A program made the translations under genes and the position numbers. A stretch of 64,000 nt of DNA, from contig NZ_ML660054.1 in NCBI RefSeq assembly GCF_007004665.1, positions 1 to 64,000 of the forward strand. Reading direction: 5' to 3'. Below are positions 45,742 to 55,156 of the stretch, piece after piece; the first letter of the stretch is position 1, and each line of letters opens with the position of its first letter. The notes under the pieces were generated by a model. It did not search any database. It saw only the letters and a program-made list of their open reading frames with translations, and was not told the DNA's origin. The stretch comes from Denitrobaculum tricleocarpae. Lineage in GTDB: Bacteria > Pseudomonadota > Alphaproteobacteria > Kiloniellales > Kiloniellaceae.

Positions 45742-46209
45742 TCACTCGGACAGGGGTACCGAAAGCCCGACCTTTGTGCGGTCCATGACCACCGAGGTCC
45801 GAAAGCGTTTCACATTGGTATCGTCGAAGAACAACCGCTGCGTCAGGCTCTCGAAATCTGCCATGTCCCTGGCCAGAACAATCAGTGCGAAGTCGGCTTC
45901 ACCGGTGATGTAGTAGCATTGCTGCACTTGAGGTTCCGCCCTTGCCTTGCGGCGGAAGGCGTCCAGCTGATCCAGGCGTTCGCGCTCAAGTTCCACCATG
46001 ACCAGAAAAGTCATGGCGTAACCCGCGGCTTCGGGAGAAACGACAGTGAAATCGCCCAGGATCAGGCCGTCAGCCCTCAGGTTCCTGATCCGCCGCTGAA
46101 CGGTCGCCACCGACAGGCCGGTTTCCGCCGCAATCGTCTCCAGGCGCTCCCGCGCGTTCTCCTGCAAAAGGCGCAGGATTCTGGTGTCGGCCGGGCTCAG
46201 TTCGCTCAT
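45742..46209 (-). CDS. Lrp/AsnC-family transcriptional regulator (155 aa)
   Basis: N-terminal winged helix (LSPADTRILRLLQENARERLETIAAETGLSVATVQRRIRNLRADGLI) and C-terminal RAM domain (QVQQCYYITGEADFALIVLARDMADFESL). Convergent with the ammonia-lyase gene, which it may control in response to an amino acid. Confidence 0.93.
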   Translation of the reverse strand: MSELSPADTRILRLLQENARERLETIAAETGLSVATVQRRIRNLRADGLILGDFTVVSPEAAGYAMTFLVMVELERERLDQLDAFRRKARAEPQVQQCYYITGEADFALIVLARDMADFESLTQRLFFDDTNVKRFRTSVVMDRTKVGLSVPLSE

Positions 46210-46235
46210 TCCGCCCTCGGTTTCAGAGGCTAAAT

Positions 46236-47855
46236 TTAAGACCGTTCCCGGGTCGCCGTGAACTTCAGTTTCGGCCAGTCCTCGATCGCCCGGTTCAAGT
46301 CCCAGCTGTTGCGCGCCATGTAGACCGGCGCGCCGTCGCGGTCCTCAGCGGCACTGCTTTGATTGCGATCCAGGAAGCGCTTCATTTCCGCCGGGTCTCC
46401 GTCGACCCAGCGCGCGGAATAGAAAGGCGCGGCCTCGAAGCCGACCTTGATGCCGTATTCGCTCTCGATCCGGGTCGCCAGAACGTCGATCTGAAGCTGA
46501 CCGACCACGCCGACGATCCAATCGGCCCCGATCATGGGACGAAACACCTGGGTCACACCCTCCTCGGCCAAACTCTCCAGCGCTTTCTTGAGATGTTTCG
46601 CCTTCATGGGATCGTCCAGGCGTACCCGCCGCAGGATTTCCGGCGCGAAGTTCGGAATGCCCGTAAAGCGCAGGTTTTCACCCTCGGTCAGTGTGTCGCC
46701 GACCCTGAGCGTACCGTGGTTCGGCACACCGATGATGTCGCCCGGCCAAGCCTCTTCGGCCAGTTCCCGGCTCTGGGCGAAGAAGAGGATCGGGTTGTAT
46801 ATACCAATCGATTTCCCGGTCCGGACCTGATGCATCTTCAGGCCGCGCTTGAACTTGCCCGAGCAGAGCCGCATGAAGGCGATCCGGTCCCGGTGGTTCG
46901 GATCCATATTGGCCTGAACCTTGAAGACAAAGCCGGTGACCGGTTTTTCGTCAGGTTCGATCTCGCGCCTATCGGTCGGCTGAGGGCGTGGCGAGGGCGC
47001 GAAGTCGACCACGGCGTCGAGCAGTTGCTTGATGCCGAAGGATCGCAGGGCCGAGCCGAAGAACACAGGGGTCAGGTGACCCGCCCGATAGTTCTCCAGG
47101 TCGAACTCGGGACAGGCGGCCTGCACCAGTTCCATCTCCTCGCGGGCTTGCGCCAGCTGGTCCGCCGGCAAGGCAGCATCCAGCTTGGGGTCGTCCACCG
47201 GCGCATCGATCACATCGGTGAGTTCGCTCGAGTCCTTGTTACCGTCGAACAGCATCATCTTCTGCTCGCGCATGTCGTAACAGCCGCGGAAAATGCCGCC
47301 CATGCCCACCGGCCAGGACATCGGGGTGGTATCCAGGGCCAGGATTTCCGAGATCTCGTCTAGGATCTCGAAATTGTCGCGGGCCTCCCGGTCCATCTTG
47401 TTGATAAAGGTGATGATCGGCACGTCGCGCAAACGGCAGACCTCGAAGAGCTTGCGGGTCTGCGCCTCGATACCCTTTGCGCCGTCGATCACCATGATCG
47501 CGGAATCGACCGCCGTCAGGGTGCGGTAGGTATCTTCACTGAAGTCTTCATGGCCCGGCGTATCGAGTAGGTTGAAGGTCACGTCCCGGTATTCGAAGGT
47601 CATGACCGAGGTGGTCACGGAAATACCGCGCGATTGCTCGATTTTCATCCAGTCGGAGCGCGCGCGCCTGCCCTCGCCCTTGGCTTTGACCTGTCCGGCG
47701 AGATGGATGGCGCCGCCCATCAGCAGCAGCTTTTCGGTCAGCGTGGTTTTACCGGCATCGGGGTGCGCGATAATGGCGAAAGTCCGCCGTTTCTCGGCGG
47801 CCTCTCCAATGCTCGCAGGACCCGAATCGCCCGCCGCTGACGCCATGTCGTTCAT
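46236..47855 (-). CDS. prfC: Peptide chain release factor 3 (539 aa)
   Basis: GTPase motifs G1 AHPDAGKTTLTEK, G2 SRGISVTTSV, G3 DTPGHEDF, G4 NKMD, then RF3-specific FAQSRELAEEAWPGDIIG and VVGQLQIDVLATRIESEYG. The start at 47855 (MNDMAS) fits the family length; the frame is open 32 codons further. Recycles RF1/RF2 after termination. Confidence 0.95.
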   Translation of the reverse strand: MNDMASAAGDSGPASIGEAAEKRRTFAIIAHPDAGKTTLTEKLLLMGGAIHLAGQVKAKGEGRRARSDWMKIEQSRGISVTTSVMTFEYRDVTFNLLDTPGHEDFSEDTYRTLTAVDSAIMVIDGAKGIEAQTRKLFEVCRLRDVPIITFINKMDREARDNFEILDEISEILALDTTPMSWPVGMGGIFRGCYDMREQKMMLFDGNKDSSELTDVIDAPVDDPKLDAALPADQLAQAREEMELVQAACPEFDLENYRAGHLTPVFFGSALRSFGIKQLLDAVVDFAPSPRPQPTDRREIEPDEKPVTGFVFKVQANMDPNHRDRIAFMRLCSGKFKRGLKMHQVRTGKSIGIYNPILFFAQSRELAEEAWPGDIIGVPNHGTLRVGDTLTEGENLRFTGIPNFAPEILRRVRLDDPMKAKHLKKALESLAEEGVTQVFRPMIGADWIVGVVGQLQIDVLATRIESEYGIKVGFEAAPFYSARWVDGDPAEMKRFLDRNQSSAAEDRDGAPVYMARNSWDLNRAIEDWPKLKFTATRERS

Positions 47856-48076
47856 TGACAAAATCTGCTCCGTTGCTTCGGCGCGGCGCTCCCAAAAAAG
47901 CCCGACCGTTGATTTCGGCCCTTCTATGACCTGAAACCGCCTGAAATTCAAATGTTGAAGCGCAAAACGGTCCTGAGCGGCCGATCAGGGCTTTACGACC
48001 TTACCGGCCTTGCGCGGGTAGGTTAGTCTCGGCCCAAAGCATTGATCATTTCCTCTTTCCATATGCGGAATCCTTC

Positions 48077-48742
48077 ATGTCCACACGCTCAATCGGCCTC
48101 GATGACGATCTTTACAATTATCTGATCAGGGTTTCTCTGCGCGAACCGGACCTCTTTGCCCGCCTGCGCCGCGAGACCGAAGGCATGCCCGAGGCCATGA
48201 TGCAGATCAGCCCGGAACAGGGACAGTTCATGCAGCTTCTGGTCAAACTGACCGGCGCAAAAAACGCCCTGGAGATCGGAACCTTCACCGGCTATAGCGC
48301 TTTGGCCGTGGCCACTGAACTTCCCGAAAACGGCAAGCTGATCGCTTGTGATATCAGCGAGTCCTTTACCTCGGTCGGCCGCCCCTACTGGGAGGAAGCG
48401 GGCGTGGCTGACAAGATAGATCTTCGCATCGGTCCGGCAGTCGCGACCCTGGACGCACTGATCGTGGACGGTCAGGAAACCGGTTTCGATTTCGCCTTCA
48501 TCGACGCCGACAAAACCAACTATGCCAACTACTATGAGCGCTGCCTGAAATTGCTCCGCCCTGGCGGCCTGATTGCTATCGACAACGTGCTCTGGGACGG
48601 CTCGGTCGTGAGTCCCAAGGACATCAGCGCCGATACCCAGGCCATTCGCGCCTTGAACGATGCCCTTAAGAACGACGAGCGGATCGATCTCTCCCTGGTG
48701 CCGATCGGCGACGGCCTGACCCTGGCCCGGAAACGTCCATGA
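48077..48742 (+). CDS. Class I SAM-dependent O-methyltransferase (221 aa)
   Basis: SAM motif I ALEIGTFTGYSALAVA, acidic motif DFAFIDADKTNYANYYE (metal-binding Asp), and GLIAIDNVLWDGSV are those of caffeoyl-CoA/catechol-type O-methyltransferases. Magnesium-dependent. 4-base overlap with the next gene. Substrate unknown. Confidence 0.92.
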   Translation: MSTRSIGLDDDLYNYLIRVSLREPDLFARLRRETEGMPEAMMQISPEQGQFMQLLVKLTGAKNALEIGTFTGYSALAVATELPENGKLIACDISESFTSVGRPYWEEAGVADKIDLRIGPAVATLDALIVDGQETGFDFAFIDADKTNYANYYERCLKLLRPGGLIAIDNVLWDGSVVSPKDISADTQAIRALNDALKNDERIDLSLVPIGDGLTLARKRP

Positions 48743-49200
48743 GCTGGAACCAACAAGAGATCGAGGCCTTTACGGCAGAAGCCTGGGAAGGACTGGAAGC
48801 GGCACAGTCGGCCCTGACACGGCGTTTCGATCTCGAGGACCGCGATTGGCAGATGGATCAGCAACAGGGTACGGTGACGCTGGCGGCAGAAGGCAGAGCG
48901 CCACTGACCTTCGATGCCGTTGCCATCGGCTCCCTCGCAAAGAAAACATGGATGTGGGCCTGGGCCAACGACTCGATTCTTGAAAACTTCTCGTCGGAAT
49001 CAGCCAAACTGAAGCAGTTGACCGAAACCTCAGGCCTGGCTTTCTTCGCTCAGCCGCTTTGGGAAGATGCGATTGAAGATGACGCCTGGAGTGCGGCGGC
49101 GATCGCCTTAAAGGTCCTCGGAGGAACCGCTGTGTACCGCTGTCCGATTGCCGCGGACACCAGCCTCTTCGTCTTGCTGCGGGAACACTTCAACGCTTGA
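48739..49200 (+). CDS. DUF6882-like protein (153 aa)
   Basis: WNQQEIEAFTAEAWEGLEAAQSALTRRFDLEDRDWQMDQQQGTVTL... WMWAWANDSI... AAAIALKVLGGTAVYRCPIAADTSLFVLLRE follows the DUF6882 pattern (W-A-W-x-N). Cytosolic, unknown function, translationally coupled to the methyltransferase. Confidence 0.75.
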   Translation: MSWNQQEIEAFTAEAWEGLEAAQSALTRRFDLEDRDWQMDQQQGTVTLAAEGRAPLTFDAVAIGSLAKKTWMWAWANDSILENFSSESAKLKQLTETSGLAFFAQPLWEDAIEDDAWSAAAIALKVLGGTAVYRCPIAADTSLFVLLREHFNA

Positions 49201-49208
49201 TGAGCCCT

Positions 49209-49673
49209 TTAGAAGCTCGCGTGTTCGACCCGGTCGCCTTCTTTGATACCCAGGCGAGAGACCGTTCCGCCGTTCAGCTCCAGCACCCCGGTAATCGCCT
49301 CACCGGAGGGAATCCGCTTGGTGGACTGCGGCACGGTCCGCTCAACGATTTTTACGATACGGCCGTCGCCCTTGATGAAGAGCATGTCCAACGGCAGAAA
49401 GGTGTTCTGCATCCACATCACCGCCTCGCGTGAGGGCTGATAGATAAAGAGCATCCCCGCGTCAGCCGCCATTTCCCGCCGGAACATCAGGCCCTGCGCC
49501 TGCTGCTTCGGATCCAATGCCATCTCGACGGTAAAGCTGTGTTCTTCACCGTCTTGCGTGACAATCGTCAGTTCCTCGCGCTCGAAGGTCGCGAGGCCGC
49601 TTTGCGCAAAGGCAGCAAAGCCGGTCAGGCAGAAAACGCAGATCAGAACGAGACGGTGAAGATTGGAGATCAT
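49209..49673 (-). CDS. DUF192-family exported protein (154 aa)
   Basis: Signal peptide (about residues 1-23), then the DUF192 core: VEMALDPKQQAQGLMFRREMAADAGMLFIYQ..., VMWMQNTFLPLDMLFIKGDGRIVKIVERTVPQS, ITGVLELNGGTVSRLGIKEGDRVE. Periplasmic, beta-rich, function unknown. Confidence 0.92.
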   Translation of the reverse strand: MISNLHRLVLICVFCLTGFAAFAQSGLATFEREELTIVTQDGEEHSFTVEMALDPKQQAQGLMFRREMAADAGMLFIYQPSREAVMWMQNTFLPLDMLFIKGDGRIVKIVERTVPQSTKRIPSGEAITGVLELNGGTVSRLGIKEGDRVEHASF

Positions 49674-49708
49674 GAAGCAGTCCGGATGTTATTCGCGAGC
49701 CCTGTAAG

Positions 49709-50827
49709 CTAAGGTCTCAAGACTTCCGAGACAATATGCCGGATTTCGCTGCGCACCGGGCCCGACCGCGCAGGATCGAGCAAAGTGGTCATCCAGTGGT
49801 CCGGCGGGTTTCTCCCCTTGCTATGACGCCAGCTCAGTGCCCGCAGCACCTTTTCCGCCTCATCGGACAGCCGGTCCGGGATGTCGAACCCATTGAGCAC
49901 GGCCCAGACACCTGCCCAGCAGCGCCCGACCGACCAGGGGTTATAGCCGCCGCCACCCAACACAATCAGTCGCGGCGCCAGGCCTTTGAGGCGGGATACC
50001 ACGCGCCAGAGGGCTCCGTTGGACAGCCCCAGGCGGCTCATAGGATCCTCCGCCAGCCCGTCGGCGCCACACTGAAGCAGGATGCTGTCTGCCTCGAATT
50101 TCTCCAGCAGCGGCAGGACGCAGGCCTCCATGATGTAATCCATCTCACTGTCGTTGAAATCAGCCGGGACCGGCAAATTGCGGGCCATTCCTGCAGCCCG
50201 GTCCCCGAGTTCGCCCAGCCCGCTACCGTTCATGGGCCAACGCCCCCCTTCATGGATGGAGAGGGTCATCACCTCGTCCCGGTCGTGAAAAGCGTCCTGC
50301 ACGCCGTCCCCGTGGTGTGCATCCACATCCAGGTAGAAGACGCGCTCCGCGCCTTGGTCGAGGAGTTCGAGAATACAAAGCGCCGGGTCGTTGAAGAAGC
50401 AAAAGCCGCTGGCATAGCCCGGCCGGCCGTGATGGGTTCCACCCGCGGGGTTGTAGACAACCCCTGCCTCCCCGGACAAATGTGCCGCCAGGATCGAACC
50501 CCCAGAAGCCGTTGCCGGGCGGCGGAAGACCTCCGGAAAGATCGGATTGCCGTTGCGGCCGAGGTTGAATTTTTCCTTCTCTTCGTCGGTTAGGGTTTGC
50601 CGGGCCTCGGCCCGGCGCAGTGCCGCGATATAGGCCGGATCGTGAAAGCGCGCCAGTTGCGCGTCGGTGGCGAGAGGCGAATCGTGATACTGGCGCTCCG
50701 GCAGCCAGCCCATGGCACGGCACAGATCGATGCAGGTCGACACGCGTGGAATGGCGAGCGGATGACGCATTCCATAGGTCGAATGCCGATAGATCTCGCT
50801 GCCGATGAACTGCGGTTCCGCTGTCAA
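49709..50827 (-). CDS. Histone-deacetylase/AcuC-family amidohydrolase (about 372 aa)
   Basis: Catalytic HH in GGTHHGRPGYASGFCFFNDPA, zinc ligands in YLDVDAHHGDG and CGADGLAEDPMSRL, and GGGGYNP. All active-site residues are present, so it should deacetylate acetyl-lysine or acetylpolyamines. The start is uncertain: TTG at 50827 after AGGGAAG, or GTG at 50881. Confidence 0.9.
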   Translation of the reverse strand: MTAEPQFIGSEIYRHSTYGMRHPLAIPRVSTCIDLCRAMGWLPERQYHDSPLATDAQLARFHDPAYIAALRRAEARQTLTDEEKEKFNLGRNGNPIFPEVFRRPATASGGSILAAHLSGEAGVVYNPAGGTHHGRPGYASGFCFFNDPALCILELLDQGAERVFYLDVDAHHGDGVQDAFHDRDEVMTLSIHEGGRWPMNGSGLGELGDRAAGMARNLPVPADFNDSEMDYIMEACVLPLLEKFEADSILLQCGADGLAEDPMSRLGLSNGALWRVVSRLKGLAPRLIVLGGGGYNPWSVGRCWAGVWAVLNGFDIPDRLSDEAEKVLRALSWRHSKGRNPPDHWMTTLLDPARSGPVRSEIRHIVSEVLRP

Positions 50828-50980
50828 ATTTTGCTTCTTCCCTATTCGGAGCTCCGTACGAGGCCCCCGGCTTGCCGCCACAGAGCACCGCTGGCATAGT
50901 CGCGCGCAGTAAGGAACCTAAGCACGGCTGACGCGAGGTCAAGCGCCGCTGCCTAATGACGGATAACACCCAGCGGAGCA

Positions 50981-51823
50981 GTGAGCCTTGTGACCGGCGT
51001 TTCACCATCTAGTCCCGCCAGTTCTGGCGAAACGCCCCAAAAACCGCCGGGGGTCAGCCTGCGCGGCGCCAGCTTGAGCTATGCAGGCACGCGGGTCTTT
51101 AATGACCTGAATCTCGACCTTCCGGCGGAGCGCATGACATGCCTGCTCGGTCCCTCCGGGGTCGGTAAGTCCAGTCTTCTCAGGTACATCGCTGGATTGA
51201 CCGGTGCCGGAAGCGAGGCCGCGGTATCCGGCCGTCTGATGTTTGGCGGCCGTGAAGGCCCGGCGTCGAACATAGCCTACCTGGCGCAGCAGGACCTTCT
51301 GCTTCCCTGGTTGAGCGTTCTCGACAACGTCATGCTGGGCAGCCGCCTGCGGGGTGAGCAACCAGACCGCAAACGCGCACTCGGGCTGCTCACGCAGGTC
51401 GGCCTGGACGCTCACCATGGCGACCTGCCTGCCCGACTCTCCGGCGGTATGCGCCAGCGCGCGGCACTCGCGCGCACTCTGATGGAGGACCGTCCGGTCG
51501 TTCTCATGGACGAGCCCTTCTCTGCGCTCGACGCCATCACCCGCTTCGAGCTTCAGGAGCTCGCATCGGAACTGCTTGCCGGGAAGACTACGCTCTTGGT
51601 CACGCACGACCCGCTGGAAGCCTTGCGCATCGGCCACCGCCTGCTGTTGCTGACCGGCGCGCCGGCTTTAATCGAGACGCCGATCGACCCACCCGGTGAT
51701 CCCCTGCGTGATCTCGGCACGCCCGAACTCGCGGCGCTGCAGGCAAACATCATGGAACGCCTGACCGCAGCCCGGCAGCGCGCGCGCTCAAAAACCGCGA
51801 CGGCAGCAGAGCCTCAAACATGA
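50981..51823 (+). CDS. ABC transporter ATP-binding protein, ThiZ/TauB-like (280 aa)
   Basis: Walker A GPSGVGKSS, signature LSGGMRQRAALARTL, Walker B PVVLMDEPFSALDA, H-loop VTHDP. The short class with the EALRIGHRLLLLTG end groups with nitrate/taurine/hydroxymethylpyrimidine importers. Coupled to the permease by a 4-base overlap. I see no TPP riboswitch or substrate-binding gene nearby, so the substrate stays open. Confidence 0.85.
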   Translation: MSLVTGVSPSSPASSGETPQKPPGVSLRGASLSYAGTRVFNDLNLDLPAERMTCLLGPSGVGKSSLLRYIAGLTGAGSEAAVSGRLMFGGREGPASNIAYLAQQDLLLPWLSVLDNVMLGSRLRGEQPDRKRALGLLTQVGLDAHHGDLPARLSGGMRQRAALARTLMEDRPVVLMDEPFSALDAITRFELQELASELLAGKTTLLVTHDPLEALRIGHRLLLLTGAPALIETPIDPPGDPLRDLGTPELAALQANIMERLTAARQRARSKTATAAEPQT

Positions 51824-52569
51824 TGAAGCTGGCACGCCCTCTCATCATCTTTCTCGGCCTGCTGGTCGTTTGGCAGCTCATTGTCAGCATCACCGGCGTT
51901 GCCAAATTCATCCTTCCCGACCCGCTTTCCGTGTTCTCCGCGCTCTATCAGCGCTGGCCAGAACTTATGTCTCATGCCGGGGTCACGATCACAGAAATTC
52001 TGCTCGGACTTGTTCTGGGTACTGTCCTGGGATGCCTCTCGGCGCTTGTGATCGCTCAGTATCGCGGCGCGCGCCTTTGGATTCTGCCGGTTCTGGTCGT
52101 CAGTCAGGCCATTCCGGTCTTTGCCCTGGCACCCATTCTGGTTCTCTGGCTGGGATATGGATTGGCCTCCAAGGTGGCCATGGCCACGCTCATCATCTAT
52201 TTCCCGGTGACGGTCGCCTTTTACGACGGTCTGCGCCGGACAGAGCCGGGATGGCTCGATCTGGCCCAGGTGATGGGGGGCTCGGGCTGGCGGACGCTGA
52301 TGCAGATCCGTATTCCGGCAGCCCTGCCCGCCCTGGCGTCGGGCCTGCGCGTCGCCGCCTCCGTTGCCCCGATCGGAGCCATTATAGGCGAATGGGTCGG
52401 CTCCAGCGCGGGGCTCGGCTATCTGATGCTCCATGCGAACGCGCGCCTTCAGGTTGATGTGATGTTTGCGGCTCTGCTTGTGCTCGCAGTCTTCGCCGTC
52501 TGCCTCTACTTCGCGATCGATCGGATTCTGCGCGTTCTGATCTCCTGGCAACCGGACAAAGCCCTCTAA
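51820..52569 (+). CDS. ABC transporter permease, ThiX/TauC-like (249 aa)
   Basis: Six membrane segments; EAA loop ARVMGGSGWRTLMQIRIPAALPALASGLRVAASVAPIGAIIGEW, diagnostic of SsuC/TauC/ThiX permeases. Pairs with the ATPase upstream. Confidence 0.88.
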   Translation: MMKLARPLIIFLGLLVVWQLIVSITGVAKFILPDPLSVFSALYQRWPELMSHAGVTITEILLGLVLGTVLGCLSALVIAQYRGARLWILPVLVVSQAIPVFALAPILVLWLGYGLASKVAMATLIIYFPVTVAFYDGLRRTEPGWLDLAQVMGGSGWRTLMQIRIPAALPALASGLRVAASVAPIGAIIGEWVGSSAGLGYLMLHANARLQVDVMFAALLVLAVFAVCLYFAIDRILRVLISWQPDKAL

Positions 52570-52698
52570 AGCCATGCAGCGGCGAGACTAACGACTGGTT
52601 GCGTCAAGCTGCGCCGCTCGCTAGCCTGTTGTCTTTGAACATAAAAGGCTTGTGGTTTGGGCGGACGCAATCACAAGACCTGCGCAAGGGGGAAGACG

Positions 52699-53526
52699 AT
52701 GGCAATCAAGACGATTCTGGTGCACCTCGCCGATGACGAAGAACATCTGAAAAGGCTTGAGGTTGCCCTGATGCTTGCGCGCGAGCAGAAGGCTCATGTC
52801 ACGGCCCTCTTCATTACCACACCGATCGGCATGCCGGCCCAAATCACGGGCCGCGGCGCCTCTGCCGCGTATCTCTCCGAAGCAACGGCGCAAGCGAAGA
52901 TCAAGGCGGAAGCGCTCGAGCAGGAATTCAAGGAAAACTGCGAACGCAACAACGTCGAATTCAGCTGGATCATCACCGAAGGCGACCACCTGGACCTTTT
53001 GGCAAGACACGCCCACGCCGCGGATTTGGTGATTGCCAGCCAACCCACTTACGACAGCTTCGAAGACCGCCTCCGGATGCGCCTCCCCGAGGAGCTCGCC
53101 CTCCACAGCGGTCTGCCCGTTCTTATCCTGCCCAGGGACAGCAACATCGAAAAGATCGGCAAACGGATCATGATCGCCTGGAAGGACACGCGCGAAACCG
53201 TCCGGGCCGTTCGCGACAACATCTCTCTTCTGGTCGACGCAGACAAAGTCTTCGTGCTCGCTGTCGCACCCGACACCGGCGACGCGCTCTCGCTGCACGA
53301 AGTCGCGGACTACATCAAACGCCACGGTGTGAACGTCGAGACCCAGCACATCGCCAACTATGAAACCTCGGTGGGCGAGACGATTTTGGACGCTGCGGAC
53401 AGCTGCGAAGCCGACCTGGTTGTTCTGGGGGCCCATGGACATTCCCGCTTGCGCGAACTGATCATGGGCAGTGTGACGGATCACATCGTCAAAAATACCG
53501 AGTTGCCGGTTGTGATCTCTCACTGA
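52699..53526 (+). CDS. Universal stress protein, tandem UspA domains (275 aa)
   Basis: Start with AGGGGGAAG. Two Usp domains: residues 1-145 (IKTILVHLADDEEHLKRLEVALMLAREQ..., ending LPVLILPRD) and 155-275 (IMIAWKDTRETVRAVRDNISLL..., LVVLGAHGHSRLRELIMGSVTDHIVKNTELPVVISH). The second has the ATP-binding G-x2-G-x9-G(S/T) motif; the first is degenerate. Confidence 0.93.
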   Translation: MAIKTILVHLADDEEHLKRLEVALMLAREQKAHVTALFITTPIGMPAQITGRGASAAYLSEATAQAKIKAEALEQEFKENCERNNVEFSWIITEGDHLDLLARHAHAADLVIASQPTYDSFEDRLRMRLPEELALHSGLPVLILPRDSNIEKIGKRIMIAWKDTRETVRAVRDNISLLVDADKVFVLAVAPDTGDALSLHEVADYIKRHGVNVETQHIANYETSVGETILDAADSCEADLVVLGAHGHSRLRELIMGSVTDHIVKNTELPVVISH

Positions 53527-53564
53527 CTGGCGCTTGCTCCTGAAGGGTCAGCTATGAGGTCGCA

Positions 53565-54212
53565 GTGGTGAAGCAGGGTCTGGCACGCTTGGCGGGAACC
53601 GCCATCGTTCTCTTCGCGCGTTTCATCACGGCGGTTCGCGGTATCTGGCAGGGCATCGAGCCAACGCCGAAAGAGCGTATCTACTTCGCCAACCACGTCA
53701 GTCATGGCGATTTCATCCTGATCTGGACGGTTCTGCCCTGGCGGTTGCGCCGCAGGACACGCCCTGTGGCCGGGTCGGACTACTGGCTCAAAACACCCCT
53801 GAAACGCTTTATTGGCCGGGATGTTTTCGACGCGGTCCTGATCGACCGGAACCCCGAGACACGTGCGGCCGATCCCATCCAGACCATGGCTGAAGCGCTC
53901 GACGATGGCGCGTCTCTCATCCTCTTTCCCGAAGGCACGCGGAACGAGACCGATGCCCCCCTTCTGCCTTTCAAGGCTGGGCTCTATCACCTTGGGAAAA
54001 GCCGTCCCTCGATCGAGATGATTCCGGTCTGGATCAATAACCTCAACCGGGTGATGCCCAAGGGCGAACTGGTCCCAATTCCGCTGATCTGCACCGTCAC
54101 CTTCGGCGCGCCGCTTCACATCGCCGTGGAGGAGAGCAAAGTGGATTTCATCGCGCGCGCCGAAGCCGCGCTGCTTGCGCTGTCACCGGATAACGGGGGC
54201 AAGGACACGTGA
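53565..54212 (+). CDS. 1-acyl-sn-glycerol-3-phosphate acyltransferase-like (PlsC family, 215 aa)
   Basis: Catalytic block FANHVSHGDF (H-x4-D), substrate block LFPEGTRNE and IPVWI. One N-terminal hydrophobic helix. It would make phosphatidate, the substrate of the CdsA-like enzyme whose gene overlaps its stop. GTG start. Confidence 0.88.
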   Translation: MVKQGLARLAGTAIVLFARFITAVRGIWQGIEPTPKERIYFANHVSHGDFILIWTVLPWRLRRRTRPVAGSDYWLKTPLKRFIGRDVFDAVLIDRNPETRAADPIQTMAEALDDGASLILFPEGTRNETDAPLLPFKAGLYHLGKSRPSIEMIPVWINNLNRVMPKGELVPIPLICTVTFGAPLHIAVEESKVDFIARAEAALLALSPDNGGKDT

Positions 54213-55156
54213 GCGGCTTCCACTTCGACCTTCTGAAGCTCCTGGGCGGCGTTGGCGCAATTCTGGTCGTCGCCTCGATCATCGGATATGTGCTGCAGCG
54301 GCGATTGTCACCTGACGGCTCGAACGCGGTGATCGAGAACCTCAACGCCAGGATCCAGGCCTGGTGGGCCATGGTAATCCTGATGGGGCTGGCGTTTCTC
54401 GGTGGGCGCACCGGTGTGATTCTGCTGTTTGCCTTTTGCTCTTTCGCGGCGTTGCGGGAGTTTGCAACTCTGACCAATACCAAGCGCGCGGACCATTGGG
54501 CGCTGGCAAGCGCGTTTTTCGTAGTGCTGCCCATTCAGTACTGGCTGATCTGGATCGACTGGTACGGACTCTTTTCCATCTTCATTCCCGTCTACGCCTT
54601 TTTGCTGATGCCGATTGTGGCGGCCCTGCGCGGGGACACGGAGAACTTCCTGGTTAGGGTTGCCGAAACCCAGTGGGCCCTGATGATCTGCGTCTTCTGC
54701 GCCTCCCATGTCCCTGCCCTCCTGAGCCTCGATATTCCAGGCTATGAGGGTCGCAATGTCCTGCTGATCGCATTCCTCGTGGTCGTGGTTCAGTCGAGTG
54801 ACGTTCTCCAATATGTCTGGGGCAAGCTTTACGGACGCCGCAAGATCGCGCCTAAGCTCTCGCCCTCGAAGACCCTTGAGGGCTTTGTCGGCGGCGTTCT
54901 TTCATCGATGTTGCTCGGCGCCTGCCTCTGGTGGATGACACCCTTTACCTTCGTGCAGGCCGGGCTGCTCGCGCTGGTGATCGCGCTGATGGGCTTTTTC
55001 GGAGGGCTGGTGATGTCGGCCATCAAGCGCGATCGGGGCATCAAGGACTGGGGTCACCTGATCGCCGGTCACGGCGGCTTCATCGACCGGCTTGATTCCG
55101 TTGTCTTCTCGGCACCGGTTTTCTTCCATCTGGTGCGTTACTGGTGGACGCCTTGA
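54209..55156 (+). CDS. Phosphatidate cytidylyltransferase (CdsA family, 315 aa)
   Basis: About eight membrane segments; QSSDVLQYVWGKLYGRRKIAPKLSPSKTLEGFVGG and the signature SAIKRDRGIKDWGHLIAGHGGFIDRLDSV (K-R-x4-K-D...H-G-G-x-x-D-R-x-D). Makes CDP-diacylglycerol from phosphatidate and CTP. Second gene of the phospholipid cluster; a different copy probably serves bulk synthesis elsewhere. Confidence 0.93.
   Translation: MSGFHFDLLKLLGGVGAILVVASIIGYVLQRRLSPDGSNAVIENLNARIQAWWAMVILMGLAFLGGRTGVILLFAFCSFAALREFATLTNTKRADHWALASAFFVVLPIQYWLIWIDWYGLFSIFIPVYAFLLMPIVAALRGDTENFLVRVAETQWALMICVFCASHVPALLSLDIPGYEGRNVLLIAFLVVVVQSSDVLQYVWGKLYGRRKIAPKLSPSKTLEGFVGGVLSSMLLGACLWWMTPFTFVQAGLLALVIALMGFFGGLVMSAIKRDRGIKDWGHLIAGHGGFIDRLDSVVFSAPVFFHLVRYWWTP

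Noticed and set aside
46359-47363. 334-aa plus-strand frame
   Set aside because: Antisense to prfC, whose GTPase motifs are unmistakable.
50882-50980. TPP riboswitch before the ThiZ-like gene
   Set aside because: The conserved CTGAGA and ACCCTTGAACCTGATC-type elements are missing.
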